A DNA stretch of 64,000 nt from assembly GCA_030998225.1 (NCBI GenBank), contig JAPYXD010000695.1, positions 787,001-851,000 on the forward strand, given 5' to 3'. A program made the translations under genes and the position numbers. Source of the stretch: Diplolepis rosae (Eukaryota; Arthropoda; Insecta; Hymenoptera; Diplolepididae). The notes under the pieces were generated by a model. The model was not told the DNA's origin. It did no database searches and saw nothing but the letters and a program-made list of their open reading frames with translations. Below, one piece after another: positions 33,000 through 45,143 of the stretch (positions are counted from its first letter, which is position 1; every line of letters starts with the position of its first letter).

Positions 33000-33310
33000 A
33001 TGCGCGAAAGAAAACAAAAGGGGGGGGGGAGTGTAAAGTGAAAAGCCTTTAACTAAAAAAATAAGTAAGAGATCGATATGAAAAAGGGCGCATGCAAAAG
33101 AAAGAGGGTTCATGGAAAAGAAAAAATAGGGGGGGGGGTGGAAAATAAAAAGGGCTGAACGAAGAAAATAAGTAAGAGATCGAAAAGAAAAAGGGGTGAA
33201 TGAAAAGAATAAAAAAAATATCAAAAAGGGGGATGGAAATGAAAAAAAAGGGGGGGGGGTGCAAATTAAAAATTAAGAGATTGAAAAGAAAAACAGTGGA
33301 TGTAAAAAAA
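33000..33310 (+). repeat. Purine-rich imperfect tandem repeat with G8-G10 tracts
   Basis: Units of roughly 110-130 bp carry AATAAGTAAGAGATCGA, GAAAAAGGG and runs of 8 to 10 G near 33019, 33129 and 33249. Nearly every base on this strand is A or G. The minus frames at 32994-33264, phenylalanine- and proline-rich, are translations of this repeat and not genes. Confidence 0.8.
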
Positions 33311-33518
33311 AGGGAAAATTTTAGTTGTCGATACTTTCTTCAATCGTCATCGACTTTCGGATATGACTAATCAATGGGAATTTCGACAACTTTTCTACAC
33401 GTTTCCATTGAAAAGTGTACGGAACTATTGAAACCGTCAACGGATTTTATTCCTTTCTGTAACAGACAAGTAGGGTGTCGGATGAAAGAACGGAAGAAGC
33501 ACTGAATGTAGGTGGAGA

Positions 33519-34096
33519 ATAGTATATTATGTGCCTAGGCGCATAATGAGGGTTATTACGCGACGAGCGACAATGCTCGCAGGAGATCGTAGCCAAGGCG
33601 TAGTCAAGGCGTAGCTGAGGCAAAGCCGAGACGAAGCCGAGGTGCGATTCAGTCCTGCGAGCATTTTAAGCGAGTCTCGTAATTACCCGAATTGTGTGCA
33701 TTGGCACATATTCTATTTTATATGACTTCGGCGCATATACGAGTTTTTATGCGTACACTCGACTCCAATCAAAAAAGGTCGAAATTGCCGTGATTATCGC
33801 CTATCTCACTTGACATTTCGCGAATACTTCCGGCCATTTTGATTTTCTCGATCTTGTGTAGTAGTAGCGTATTGTAATAGACGCATGCGCAGTTCAAATG
33901 TACAAGGCTTTGTCAGTAGGGTGCTAACGCTGTACGAAGAAGAAGAATAAGAAGAAGATTGTGCTCAGCTGTATGGCTATAGGCGCATGCGCAGTTCAAA
34001 TTTTAAATTACATTCCTCTGTATCGTAATACACAACATTACGCTACTCTCAACTGTAGCATAAAAACAAGTTTACACGCCGGAGGCACATAAAATG
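33519..34096. mobile_element. Repeated element family C, copy 1
   Basis: About 580 bp matching 53444-54264. The left tip is itself nearly palindromic (ATTATGTGCCTAGGCGCATAAT, from about 33526); the right tip GGAGGCACATAAAAT is its inverted partner. 33590-33650 is a short tandem array of GGCGTAG(T/C)(C/T)GA-like words. CGCATGCGCAGTTCAAAT occurs twice, about 100 bp apart. No open frame, so non-autonomous. Confidence 0.75.
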
Positions 34097-35509
34097 TGTT
34101 TAATTTACTTTATTAATACAAGGAAGAAAAGATATCTTAAGCTCAATCGCAGGCACGTTGCTTCGAGTTGAGCCAGCAGCGGAACAGGGACTCCCCTTTC
34201 TTATGGTCGTCCGCAGCGCGTGCGTTTACGGCAGAGCGTACAACCGAAAATAAACCCGAAATAGAATATTTTCTTAATGACTTAAGGGCGCAAGCCACTC
34301 TCTTGAGTAACAAAATGTTTACATACCAAGGCAATGATAATATGAACACTATTTACGATAATACCGGCGAGACTCGAAATTCTTAAAATTAACACAAGGT
34401 GAGGTTAAAGTAAGGTCACAACAGCTTACCGGGTAAATAAGTATAACACCAGAATTCAATTAGTAAAATAATAGGCTGAACAAGATTTATTAAACTTTGT
34501 TAGGACTCGATACAAAGAAAAACTAATAATTATAAAAGCCCAAAACATCTACGTGATTATCAATCAGCATAATTAAAATGACAGAATTCTCGGAACATTC
34601 CCGAGCCACGCGACAATGTGGCGAATTACATACATTACCGCGCGTCACCACCAGAGAGAACTAGACTTTACCCACGATTAAATCGAAGTGAGAGAACTTT
34701 AAATATCACGAGGGAAAAAAATAAATCTATTTACAGTAAATAAAGAAAAGGCACAATTACGAAAGAGCGCTCGAAAAATATAAGAGAGAGAAGAGAGACA
34801 AAGTAGTTCCGGTGGATGCGATGGACGCCATAAAGCGTTAATGTCAATTTAATAATGTCCGGTAGTTCCGGACCACTTGCCAAAGAAATTTAAGTAAAAC
34901 CAACTTACGCTACCTGCATAACCTCCTGGAGTTCCGGAATAAATCTCAACACAAATTCTCCTTCCATTCCGGGGAGCTCGAAAATACAATTCTGGTTTCC
35001 TTCGGGAGACAAGACGTGCCACCTGTCACTTATAGTCGCAGGACGAGAGTGATGACGGAAGACGCTGATAAAATTCCCGATCTGTCCCACGAATTGAACG
35101 CGTGACCCAATCGCGGACCCGGAAGAGGGTCACGTGTCATACATCTAGTAGACGACTAGGCAACCCGTGCCTAGTATAGTGATTGCCGTCGGCAAATCAT
35201 TTCTATAAACACGCGGTTCTCTCGATTACAACGAACAGCGCGTGAAGTACATTGGCACTATTGTACTTAGTGTCCATTTACATCATACAACATAAATTTT
35301 GTATCACAAATGTCGAAAATACTAAATATCGAGTCTCGGGGTCTTTGTGCCCCAGGGTACGTCTTCCGGGTCACATGGTGGTATCTGGTCGTCTCGTGCG
35401 TCGCTCTCCGATGATCGATTGCGGCGATGGGCGAAACATCGATATCTTGTGACTCGAGAGTCGATATGGCGGCCAGTTTTTACGTCGACTCGAAAGCCGG
35501 TTCCCAGGC
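34097..35509. other. GC-richer unclassified block
   Basis: From about 34600 on, the block is much G+C-richer than the window average, with overlapping frames on both strands (34143-34349 minus, 34168-34386 plus, 34905-35090 minus, 35252-35577). None has a recognised domain or splice support. Several TTCCGG/CCGGAA words occur at 34805-34990. It could be the body of an unrecognised element or a host regulatory region. Confidence 0.35.
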
Positions 35510-35885
35510 GGAAAAATCGGTGTACTGCCAATCCTTACAACCGGCGCGGTACCGTTCCGGTTGTAACCCGTGAGTAATGCCAGTGCTGCCGATCAGCACT
35601 GTGCCAAGCGTTGGCATACCGCTGGGGCGGCACTGGCTAAACACCGGCGCAGTACTGCTTTTCAGTGCTGGTAAACAACCAACATTTGTGTATTGCCAAG
35701 CATCGGTGCAGCACTGAATCAGTACCGGCGCAGTACCAACATTCAGTGTTGGCAAACAACCAACTTTTGAGTAATGCCAAGCGTCGGTGCAGCACCGGCG
35801 TGGTGCCGCTTTTCAGTATTGACGATCAACAAATATCGCGTAATGTCAAGTATCGGCGCAGCACTGGCGCATACACTTCTTACAC
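35510..35885. repeat. GC-rich minisatellite 1, ~70-92-bp units
   Basis: GCCAAGCRTCGGTGCAGCAC-type anchors fall near 35603, 35695, 35776 and 35845. Each is preceded by a CCGGCGCAGTACC..TTCAGTGTTG block and an AACAACCAAC spacer. The multiple short frames on both strands here arise from the repeat. Confidence 0.7.
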
Positions 35886-36189
35886 GGCCCTGCAGTAGTT
35901 GGAGGTTATAAGCGCTATTTTCTTTCTTGCATTCCAAGCGTGCGCAGCCAAGAGGCTTAGTCGTTAGGTTAGTAATGCGTTAATTGTAAGTAGAGAGGGT
36001 TCGCACCCGCAACGTTAAGAATAATTTTTAATACTACCTATACGAGCGTTTGTGTAGCGTAGAGGGGAATGTGTGTTTGTAGGTAAGTTTGTATATAAAA
36101 ATAGTAAGTTAGAGTCTGCTTGAAAGTAAATAAAGTTTTGAAATGTACTAAGAATATTCATCGATTCAATTATAATTATAATTTTGTAC
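35886..36189. other. Spacer between the two minisatellites
   Basis: No repeat or coding frame seen. It ends in AT-rich sequence with AATAAAG near 36128. Confidence 0.4.
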
Positions 36190-36460
36190 TAGTGCCAGAA
36201 ACGCACCAGCACTGAAGGCCAGCGCTAGCGCAATACCGCTGGTCAGCACTATGCCGTTGTTAACTATCGGAGTTCCGCCAGCACCACGCCAGCACTGAAG
36301 GTCAGCGCTAATGCAGCACTGCTGGTCAGCACTATGCCGGTGTTACCTTTCGAAGCTTTGCCAGCACCGCGACAGACTTCATGAGGATCTACTGCCAGCA
36401 CTATGCCAGCGCTGGAAGTCCGCTGGCAGTGCTGTCGCGGTGCTGCGCCGGTTGTAAATT
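36190..36460. repeat. GC-rich minisatellite 2, ~83-bp units
   Basis: CCAGCACTGAAGG begins near 36206 and 36289, followed in both units by CAGCGCTA and CTGGTCAGCACTATGCC. A partial third unit starts near 36390. Words overlap with minisatellite 1 (CAGCACTG, GTGCTGG), so the two probably share an origin. The minus frame at 36264-36656 is a by-product. Confidence 0.65.
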
Positions 36461-37848
36461 TCCGCCTGGGTTGTGCCTCATCTCCAACGCTGCTGTCCTC
36501 CGGTGCTGCCGTCCTCGCATCGCTCATGTAACAGACGGGACAGGAAGCGTAAGTGCGTGCAGTGCGTGATAGTGTTTTTTGAGTGCTCTCGGGTGGCGAC
36601 GAAGTGCGGTCTCTCGTCACACGACTTTTTTCCCGGGACATAACCCCACCTGTCATACCGGCGAGTTTAACGAATTAAATTTTTTTAATGTGACGGGTAA
36701 ATTTTATCCACGTCACAGTATTCTATAATTTTTAGATAATGAGTGTGATAAATGGCACTTTGACATTTATTATATAAAATCTAAGGATGGAAAGTGAATC
36801 AGGAGACTACTTTCAATAACGATCCGCTCAAATTTCCAGCAAATAATTTTCATATACAATTGTTATCAATACTTTTTCATGTCAAATCCTAAACAAATTA
36901 TTTCATTCAATTATTATTATATTAAAATAAAAAGATTTAATTTTCAAGATGTTGTCTAAAAATGATATATATATTATTTTTTATTCGAGTAACTTTTAAG
37001 TGAAATACTTCTTTAGAAAAGGTGAATGAAAATTTGAATTCACAAAAACAACAAAAGCAACTCACCAAGCAATTTATGTCATTTCTACAAAGAAACTTAC
37101 TTTTAATGCCTTTGGATACAGGAATATTCATCTCAAAGGATTATTAGTATCCTTACTTTATTCCTAGTTTTTCTTTTTAATGAAATAATATGTCTTCAAC
37201 TTCAATTTTAAATAAAAAGATCTTTCAATGTCTTAAACAAAAATAAATTGGAGGATAAAGGAAGTCGTTCGTCAAGTACTTGAAATTATGTCTGAAATGA
37301 GTTTCGACATTTCGATTAAGGCCACTCTTATGTAGCGGATGATAGAATCTCACCAAGAAAATTATAGAGCCTGGAGAACACGACTGCGGGTGGAAACGGT
37401 TTCCACAGAAGATCGTAAATTATGTCTCGCTACGCCAATTGCAATTTTCTGCTTTCCACGTTTTTGGAAAACCCTCTGCTTCGTTCATGTGAAATGTGCT
37501 TTTTAATGCACAGCAAAGAGTAGAGTGCTGCCCAGAACTGTAAGACTACTTAGGTTTCATCAGTTATTGAAATGCAATTTAGAAGATTAAATTTATTCTT
37601 CAATATAACACAAGAGTTATCGAAATACGGCGTGTCATAAACCTGAAATGAAGTCATTTTGCGAATTTCCCAAAAAGAGTTGAGATTTTGTAGTTTATTT
37701 CTTTACGTTTCACCCTTATTTATAAAAGATATTTCATTTATTTCTAAAAACATAGGCCTGCATAGATTTTACGGCCTGAGAAAAAAGAGTGGTTCCCCGT
37801 ATTCTTTTGCACGCTGAATCCGAATCTACAAAAGAAATTTTTTTATCA
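36461..37848. other. Intergenic sequence, nothing recognised
   Basis: GC-richer to about 36660, then AT-rich. 37270-37520 is G+C-richer without coding signal. No gene supported. Confidence 0.4.
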
Positions 37849-38990
37849 CACAGAGGAAAATAGTTGGAGTAATTTAACACGACTCTGTCAGTTAAACTTG
37901 GGACATAAGGACACTTCAACATCTTTTAAATCCTACTCGAGTAAAATGAATTTGATAAAAACTTAATTCATCCAACGTGAATGACAATGACCATTACATA
38001 GGGAATAGTCAGTGGCTTAACGTGAAATGTATAAGTAAAGGGTTTCCCAATAGGGGTGATATGATTTTGAATGTCCCTATCGGGCTCATTTGAACTGAAA
38101 TTTTTGTCGTCTGCTGTCAGTTGTCATCAGTAAGGTTTGCCATTTAATCATGAGTAGTTTCACGCTTCCACAACGTTTGGAAATTGTCCAATTATTTTAT
38201 CAAAATTCGAGAAGTTTTTTCGGTGTTCAAAGAGCATATCGTGCAAAATATGGTCGTCATTCTGCTCCATCCGCGCTCTCAATTCGTCGAATAATCGATA
38301 AGTTGGAGAGTGAATTTACTCTATTGGATACTAAGCCTAAAAATCGTATGCGTACCGCACGTACTACACAGAATATAGCCGCCGTACCGTGAATTGTCCG
38401 TGCCACGCCGATCTCAGGAATTGGGCCTGTCCAGGATGACTACCTGGCGTATTTTGCGATTGGATCTTGGCCTGCATCCCTATAAGATCATTCTGGCCCA
38501 AGAACTGAAGCCTAATGACTATCGTTTGCGTCGGGAGTTCGCGGATTGGGCTCTGGAATCAATTGAAAATGATCCCAATTTTCATCAAAAAATCATCTTT
38601 TCTGATGAGGCGCATTTTTGGCTCAAGTCTCGGGGGACATTTGGCCGATATATTGTTTAAATCATAAATGGCATAGAATATCCAATATAATAAAAAAGAT
38701 TTCGATCAATTCCGAATGAATATTCAGTGTTTTTTTTCAATTTCAAAACATATCACCCTTATTGGGAAACCCTTTATATCACTAACGCTCGGAGAGCTTC
38801 AAACGATAGTTCGATAAAACGAAAATCAGGCGTATTACTTCAACCGGCAGTAATACGGCTCTCTTTGATAAAAAATAATTCTTACCTCGCGCCTGCCATT
38901 AGTCATCTGATACATACATACATAAACAGCAAACAAATTCATACACACCATTCAGTCACAGCCAATCATATTTATCATCGTTCTTCAATT
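37849..38990. mobile_element. TIR element family A, copy 2 (left half) with nested mariner derivative
   Basis: Left part matches 49538-49970 and 20388-20640: AGTTAAACTTGGGACATAAGG, then AATGAATTTGATAAAAAC. After the nested insertion at 38038-38774 the match resumes (ATCACTAACGCTCGGAGAGC) to about 38980. The right terminal half found in the other two copies is not seen after that. Confidence 0.7.
38038..38774 (+). pseudogene. Deleted mariner-like (DD41D-related) element, short copy A
   Basis: Ends AAGGGTTTCCCAATAGGGGT and (complement) AAGGGTTTCCCAATAAGGGT with TA at 38036-38037 and 38775-38776. The frame from 38150 encodes an N-terminal helix-turn-helix (MSSFTLPQRLEIVQLFYQNS), RRSQELGLSRMTTWRI and the first catalytic aspartate (IIFSDEAHFWL), then is cut by a large deletion to a short tail. 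Relative to copy B it has a 20-base deletion near 38388 that shifts the frame and 2 extra bases near 38632. No second or third aspartate remains. Confidence 0.85.
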
Positions 38991-39200
38991 GAAAATTCGG
39001 CTTTCAACCCGCTTCACAGGCATTGGAAGTCGAATTTCGATTATCAATACGATTAAAAATTGTATGCATGGCTCGGGTCGAGGCAAAAATTTCACTCGTG
39101 TAATCTTTGCCTTTCGACCCTTGTCACGCAATATACTATTTTATGACAAATGCACTTAACATGAAACCTCACATATATAAATCTAATATCTACACTTATA

Positions 39201-40478
39201 AGACGTGGATCAATAAGTTCCGGGATTGACACATAGATGGCGTTGCCAACAAAAGTTCTGTATGATTTTTTAATGAGTAGCAACCTTCAAAAGATACCTG
39301 TTAAAATTTCATGACATTCTGATGTTTGATCCACGAGTTACAGTGATTTTAGTGACGCTAGTCTTGATATTCTCAAAACAATGGATTCGAAACAATTTCA
39401 TGTGTTAATTTACCATTGCTTTTTGATGAAAAAAAAACATAGTGCAAGCTCAGCAATGACTTGAAAAGTGCTACGGGGACTCTGCTGCATCAAAAACAAC
39501 CATTTGTCGGTGGTATGCTCAGTTTAAACGTGGTCGTACAGACACTGAAGATGCTGAACGCTCCGGTCGGCTAAATGAGGTAGTTACACCGGAAACCATC
39601 AAAAAAGTCCACCAAATCGTTTTCGAAAACCGTAAATTAAAATTGCGTGAGACAGCTGACACCTTGAAGATATCGCACGGCAGTGTGTACGCTATTTTGC
39701 ACGAACATTTGTCTATGAGGAAGCTGTTGTTAAATTGGGTGCCGCGTTTGCTCACGGTGGATCAAAAACGACAACGTGTCGTTGATTCCGAGCGCTGCTT
39801 GGAGTTGTTTTGTCGAAATAAATTGAATTTTTGGCGTCAGTATGTGACAATGAACGAAACCTGCATCCATCACTACACTCCGGAGTCAAAGCGGTCGTCA
39901 GCCGAGTTGACTGCAGTCGGTGAGAAGCGTCCAAAGCGGCCAAAAACGCAAATGTGGACCGGTAATGTTATGGCCTCAGGATTTTGGGATGCTCATGGAG
40001 TTTTGTTCATCGACTAGCTTGAAAAAGGTAAGACGATCAATAGCGAACGTTACATTGGCCAATTGAGGCGTTTGAAGAACGAAATCGGTGTGAAACGGCT
40101 CCAAATGAAGAAGAAAAAAGTGCTATTTCACCAAGACAATGTGCTGCGTTACAAGTCGCTCGCTACCATTGAGCTTCGAATTGCTTCCACATCCACCATA
40201 TTCACCGGATCTGGCCCCCAGCGACTACTACCTGTTTGTAGACCTCAAAAAAATGCTCCAAGGAAAGAGATTCTACTCCAACGAGGAAGTCATCACCGAA
40301 GCGAACGCTTATTTCGAGGCCAAAAATAAATCGTTCTACAAGAAAGGTATTTAAATGTTAGAGAAGCGCTGGACTGATTGTGTTGCTTTTGAAGGAGACT
40401 ATGTTGATGAATAAAGTCTAGTTTTACCAAAAAAATGTGTTTTTCCTAGTTATTCCCGGGACTTATTGATCCACGTGT
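39201..40478 (+). mobile_element. Full-length mariner, 1278 bp
   Basis: Ends AGACGTGGATCAATAAGTTC and (complement) ACACGTGGATCAATAAGTCC with TA at 39199-39200 and 40479-40480. It carries a complete but broken transposase. Confidence 0.9.
39381..40414 (+). pseudogene. Mariner transposase with first catalytic Asp changed to Asn
   Basis: Starts MDSKQFHVLIYHCFL at 39381. A frameshift and stop occur near 39460, then the main frame 39643-40017 covers the second helix-turn-helix (LRETADTLKISHGSVYAIL) and YVTMNETCIHHYTPE. The normal motif is TMDET; the codon at 39853-39855 is AAC instead of GAC. A stop at 40015-40017 replaces a Tyr codon in FID(Y)LEKG. The second aspartate (FHQDN) lies at about 40130-40140. 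After a frameshift the third follows in SPDLAPSDYYLF (40200-40235). The C-terminus ends near 40414. Mariner-family transposase; inactive several times over. Confidence 0.85.
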
Positions 40479-40660
40479 TATTTCAGGAACCTCACGCGAT
40501 AAATGAATTTTGTTTACAGATTCAGATTCTGCACGAGAAAAACTATGAGAAACCGCTCTTATTTTTCAGCCCATATGGAAAATGTTGAAAGATGCAGGCT
40601 TGTGTAATTTATCACCATACAAATTTTTTTTGTTAATGTTTTGAAACGTTATTTAAAGTA

Positions 40661-41625
40661 ACACATTACTCAATAAGTTTCCGGTCTAACAGCCAGTAGT
40701 CGCTGGGGGCCAGACCAGGAGAATATGGTGGGTGAGGAAGCAATTCGGACCTTAATTCATTCAATTTGATCATCGTTTTCATGAACTTGTGGCACGGTGA
40801 ATTGTTTGGTGAAGCAGCACATTTTTCTTTTGCATGTCAAGCCCTTTTTTCTTGAATTCTGCGCTCAATCGATTCAGTAATGCCATGTAATAGTCGCTGT
40901 TGATGGTTTTACTTTTCCCAAGATAGTCGATAAACAGAATATCATGCACGTTCCAAAATACAGATGCCTTAACCTTGCCAGCCCAGTGTTGAGTTTTTGA
41001 TCGCTTTAGACTGGTTTCAACAGCTGCTGTCCACTCAGCTGACGATCTTTTTGTTTCAGGTGTGTAATGATGGATCTATGTTTCATCCATTGTCACATAC
41101 CGACGCGGCACCCAATTCGAAAACAACTTACGCACCCCCAAAAATTCGGACACCTTCTGATATCCTTAAGGTGTCAGCTATCTCACTCAACTTTAATTAA
41201 CGATCGCTCAAAACTATTTTGTGGGCTTTTGTTAGGTTTTCCGGAACTGCTGATTTTGGGCGACTAGAGCGTTCAGCGTCATCGGTGTTTGTACGACCGC
41301 GTTTAAATTTGGCATACCATTCGATGATTGTTGATTTCCCTGGTGCAGAGTCCCCATAATGCTTATCAAGCCATTGTTTTGCTTCGACAGTATTTTTTCC
41401 CGTTAAAAAGCAATGTTTGATCAACAGTCGGAACTCTTTTATCCATTGTTTTGAAAATGACAAAAGTTGCTTCATCAAAATCTCTGTAACTTATGAACTA
41501 AATGTCAGATTGTCATGAAATTTTAACACTTAACGTTTAAAGTTTGGTACTATCCAGAAATCATATGGATTTGACAATAGTGGTGCCATCTATATGTCAG
41601 ACCGGAAACTTACTGAGTGATGTGT
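40661..41625 (-). pseudogene. Mariner relic, opposite orientation, C-terminus lost
   Basis: Ends ACACATTACTCAATAAGTTT and (complement) ACACATCACTCAGTAAGTTT; TA flanks at 40659-40660 and has decayed to TC on the right. The minus-strand frame starts at 41478 and holds the N-terminal helix-turn-helix (LTGKNTVEAKQWLDKHYGDS, then IIEWYAKFKRGRTNTDDAER). Later parts in broken frames include YVTMDET.IHHYTPETK, FIDYLGKSKTINSDYYM and FSWSGPQRLLA. The third-aspartate region ends at the terminal repeat, so the C-terminal ~50 residues are missing. Confidence 0.8.
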
Positions 41626-43980
41626 TCCGAGGAATCATTGAAATTTACATAATTTTTGCAGTGCTTTCCTAAAAAATATACCAAATGGCTTAACCAGTTA
41701 ATAAAAATGAAATTGGAATTAGAATTGAACAGTGTTTCCAAAGAATCTCACCCAAAATATCGTGGTGTATAATTGGTTAGTGTTCTGTTACTGGGACATT
41801 CTTGCAATTTTACGAGGCAAACTTCTTTAAACATTTTTTTTATCATTTGTTAAATAAACAAGTTTTGTACAATGTGTAGATTCCAATAAAATATTAATAA
41901 CAAGTTCAACGCGTAGAATTGAAAAAGTTGTTCTCATGAATGAAATGCTAAGATTAGTCAGTCAGGTTGAGAAAAAAATAAAATACCAGATAACTATTAA
42001 TAAGCAGATAATTTTGATCGTAGAATTTTTTTTTTAATTTTAAAGAATTATGATTAAAATTGATCTTATTTTTTCCGCTATTTACTTAAAAGTTATGTCA
42101 ATAGGTCGACTCTCCTAAAATCAATTCAAAACTACACACTGTTAGAAATATTCGGAAATTTACAAAAATTTTATGTTAAGAAGGTAACGTAAAATTTAAA
42201 AATATTTATAATATTTTTGAGTAAAAGTATCATAAAATTGCAAAAATTGTACTAACATGTTTCATAATATTATGAAACTCAACTACATTTTTATAATGTG
42301 TATCTTGAAACTACCAAACTGTAGCAGAATTTTTATAAAATTTATCATAAAATTACGAAACTGTAACAAAATTTTCAGTTACATGTAACTGCATAAAATT
42401 CCAGTTACCCAAAACGTCAATGAAATTCTATCTTAATTTTATAAAACTGTAACTGAATGAAACTCCAGTCATGTGTTTCGGAAAATTACGGTAGAAATTT
42501 CTAACAATGCAGATGAATACAATCAAAAAGATGTTCCAATTCAAGTAGTCTATTTTACTAGTATTACACATTACGTTCAAAATTTCTATCTGCAGTTTAC
42601 ATTTATGCTGCCACCGCGTAATGTTTTTTCTCCTTTCTTCTCTTCCGTTCAATTACCGTGCCATCCAATTACGAAAGCCGAGAAGTTTCGAGAAATAGTA
42701 ACGAAGAGGTACGCGTACTTATCCGCACTTGTACTTGCAAACTTACATGCATATAGTATATGTATACTTACAGCGAACATATTTTGCAAGAAACTTCTAA
42801 CAATATCCTTGTTCGCCGCCGAAGAACTTCGCGGTCGAGAAGGACGGAATAAGGAATGGAAGTGGTGGACTGGGGGTTTGAGGATTGGAAACTCAGAAGA
42901 TTGGGGTTTGGGGCAATACGGAACGATGAGGTCGTTGCCAGATAGGGAGAGGGGGATAACGAAAGGAGTGCTTCAAGGGGTGTTTTCCACCCCCAAGTGA
43001 ACTCCCTTTCGCAACTGAGACTGGAAAGGCTGGAGGCGTCTCAAGTTCGGGGACCTTAGTCAAATACGTCGCTTGGCGAAAGGATCTCTATAAATTCCAA
43101 GTTTAACGCGGAAACGTATTGGGAGACCGAGCCATTATGTCTGCTTGGACAAAGAGATGAAGAGTCGAGAGTTCTATCGATTAGAGAGAAATATTCTTTG
43201 CACAACGCACATTTCATCCCTTCTTAAATCTTTCCAGTCTAATGTGTTTTATTAAAGGGGTATTTCAATATAGAATGTTATTTTTGACGCTCTTTCAGTT
43301 TTCTTAATTCTTTTTTTAATATAAAACTTTCTACTTTCATTTTTTCGAGCTTATTTTTTGCCCACCCTTAAAATCTACATAAATTATCAAATAATTGAAA
43401 ATTCGATGGATTATGATGTTGAGTTAAAACAAAATTGAAATTTTAAGAGCTCTAAATTGATATAGCAACTTAAATGAGGTACGATCTGAGGGTTTTTTGG
43501 CAGCTAGTTAAAGTCACTGAACCTAAACGAGCCGACGCCATTAGTAGTTTTTTGCCCCTTGGCGAGAACTAATTTCAGTTCTTGGGTCATCGCTGATTCT
43601 GACGTTTACTACTTGCGAAATGGTGGTCAGTGCGCTGTCTGAGGTTAACGTTGATAGAAAACCGGCTAGCGTTCTATATTTACTGACCCCTGTTCTCTAC
43701 TTCGTCAAGGTGTATTTCGAGAAATATACGAATTTGCTCGTTCTTTCATTGATGAAATGTAAGCGAACTAATTTCATTTCGACGAAAGAGTTTTGGCTTT
43801 AACTTAAAGAAAGAGAATACTTAAGAAAGTGATGAAAATTAAGGAGCAGGTTGAGTATCTTATTTTTAGCTGGTATTTAATTCTTACGGAGGTCCAATTA
43901 AGAGAAAGCACTCACTCGAATTGTAACTCATTGGAATATTAGTTTACTGGAGTCAGACATTTTTCACTTTCTTCAACTTA
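41626..43980. other. Intergenic; unassigned 175-codon frame at 42473-43000
   Basis: 42125-42470 is a degenerate run of AAACTGTAAC/AAAATTTT words. The + frame 42473-43000 (175 codons) is long for this composition, but its first half is AT-driven and its second half purine-rich (RGREGRNKEWKWW). There is no domain or signal and I would not call it a gene. 42600-43270 is G+C-richer. The short frame at 43620-43802 is unsupported. Confidence 0.35.
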
Positions 43981-45089
43981 GGGGAAAAGCGGCGAAATTG
44001 GCGCACCTAATAGAAAGTGCGAGTTTAAAAAAAAAGTATATGACTAAAAATTATGAAAAAATATTTATTTAATAGCTGGGTATCTTTCCTACAACTTCCA
44101 ATGGATAAAGATTGCATTGAAAATTATTAAAGCAGGTTTTTATTCAGATTTCCGAAGGACTGCACCTGCGTCAATTTACCCGCCATGTCGGGTAAATTGA
44201 CGCACTAATATTATAATCTTCTCTTGCCACGTATTAGTTATATTTTCATAGATTTAGAATTACATTTCAGTAGCAAAGGTTGCTGAAAAGAGGTAGATAT
44301 AATTTGAAACTAAATTTGAGATAGTATATCAAGATATGTGAAGTTCTTTTATACCTTTATTCACATAAACCAGCCACAGTTAAAATATATTTTATATTTG
44401 TACAATAAAATACTGAGAACTGTGGATATTTAAGTGAATATTCAAATTGAAATCATTTTTATAGAGAATTATTTGAATTTGTAATTAGAAGTATATACAA
44501 TTATTAACGTTAGAAGACTTATAAATAATAAAAACAACCAATCAAAAATACAAATTTTTTACTTACATTGCTTTCACATCTTAAAATTGAGAAAATACTG
44601 TCAGACTGCAAATTAATTATTAAAAATCGCTTTCAAAATGCCTTAATACCTCAAAATTAAAAGAAAATTTTAACCACTGATTGTTCAAATGAAGATAACC
44701 TTACAAAGTCGTTAATCAGTTTTGCGAACCATACTACCTCCCATGTCACAAAAAAGCGTAAGAAAAAGATTAGCAGAAAAGTCCAGCAATATTCAAATGT
44801 ACATATCTATATATTACTAATTGTGTACTTACTATCTTCTTTATATTTTCAATCATAAACAACCGAGCACTTGACTTCAGTCACCGGTTTCCAGAAACAC
44901 AACACGTGTGCCAACTTCGCCTCTGATTTGAATCTCGTATGCGCCAATTTTGCCGCAAGTGTATCGTTCATTAATTAAATACTTTGTACGTAAAATGCTT
45001 ATTTCTTCATACAAATATTCTATCCTGATCGTGAGATTAAATATCAAAGATTATAAAATTGTTGCATTTATCTAATTCACCTTAAATTC

Positions 45090-45090
45090 C

Positions 45091-45140
<50 letters not shown>
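45090..45140. repeat. (TA)n microsatellite
   Basis: About 45 bases of almost pure TA, ending just at the 5' truncation point of the retrotransposon. Confidence 0.9.

Positions 45141-45143
<3 letters not shown>

Noticed and set aside
32994..33264. Phenylalanine/proline-rich minus frames resembling a membrane protein
   Set aside because: Translation of a homopurine repeat with G tracts.
35252..36656. Many overlapping frames on both strands, up to 130 codons
   Set aside because: GC-rich tandem repeats lack stops in several frames; no splice, start or domain evidence.
42473..43000. 175-codon + frame
   Set aside because: Composition changes abruptly from AT-driven to purine-rich, with no recognisable domain, signal or splice support; kept only as a note.
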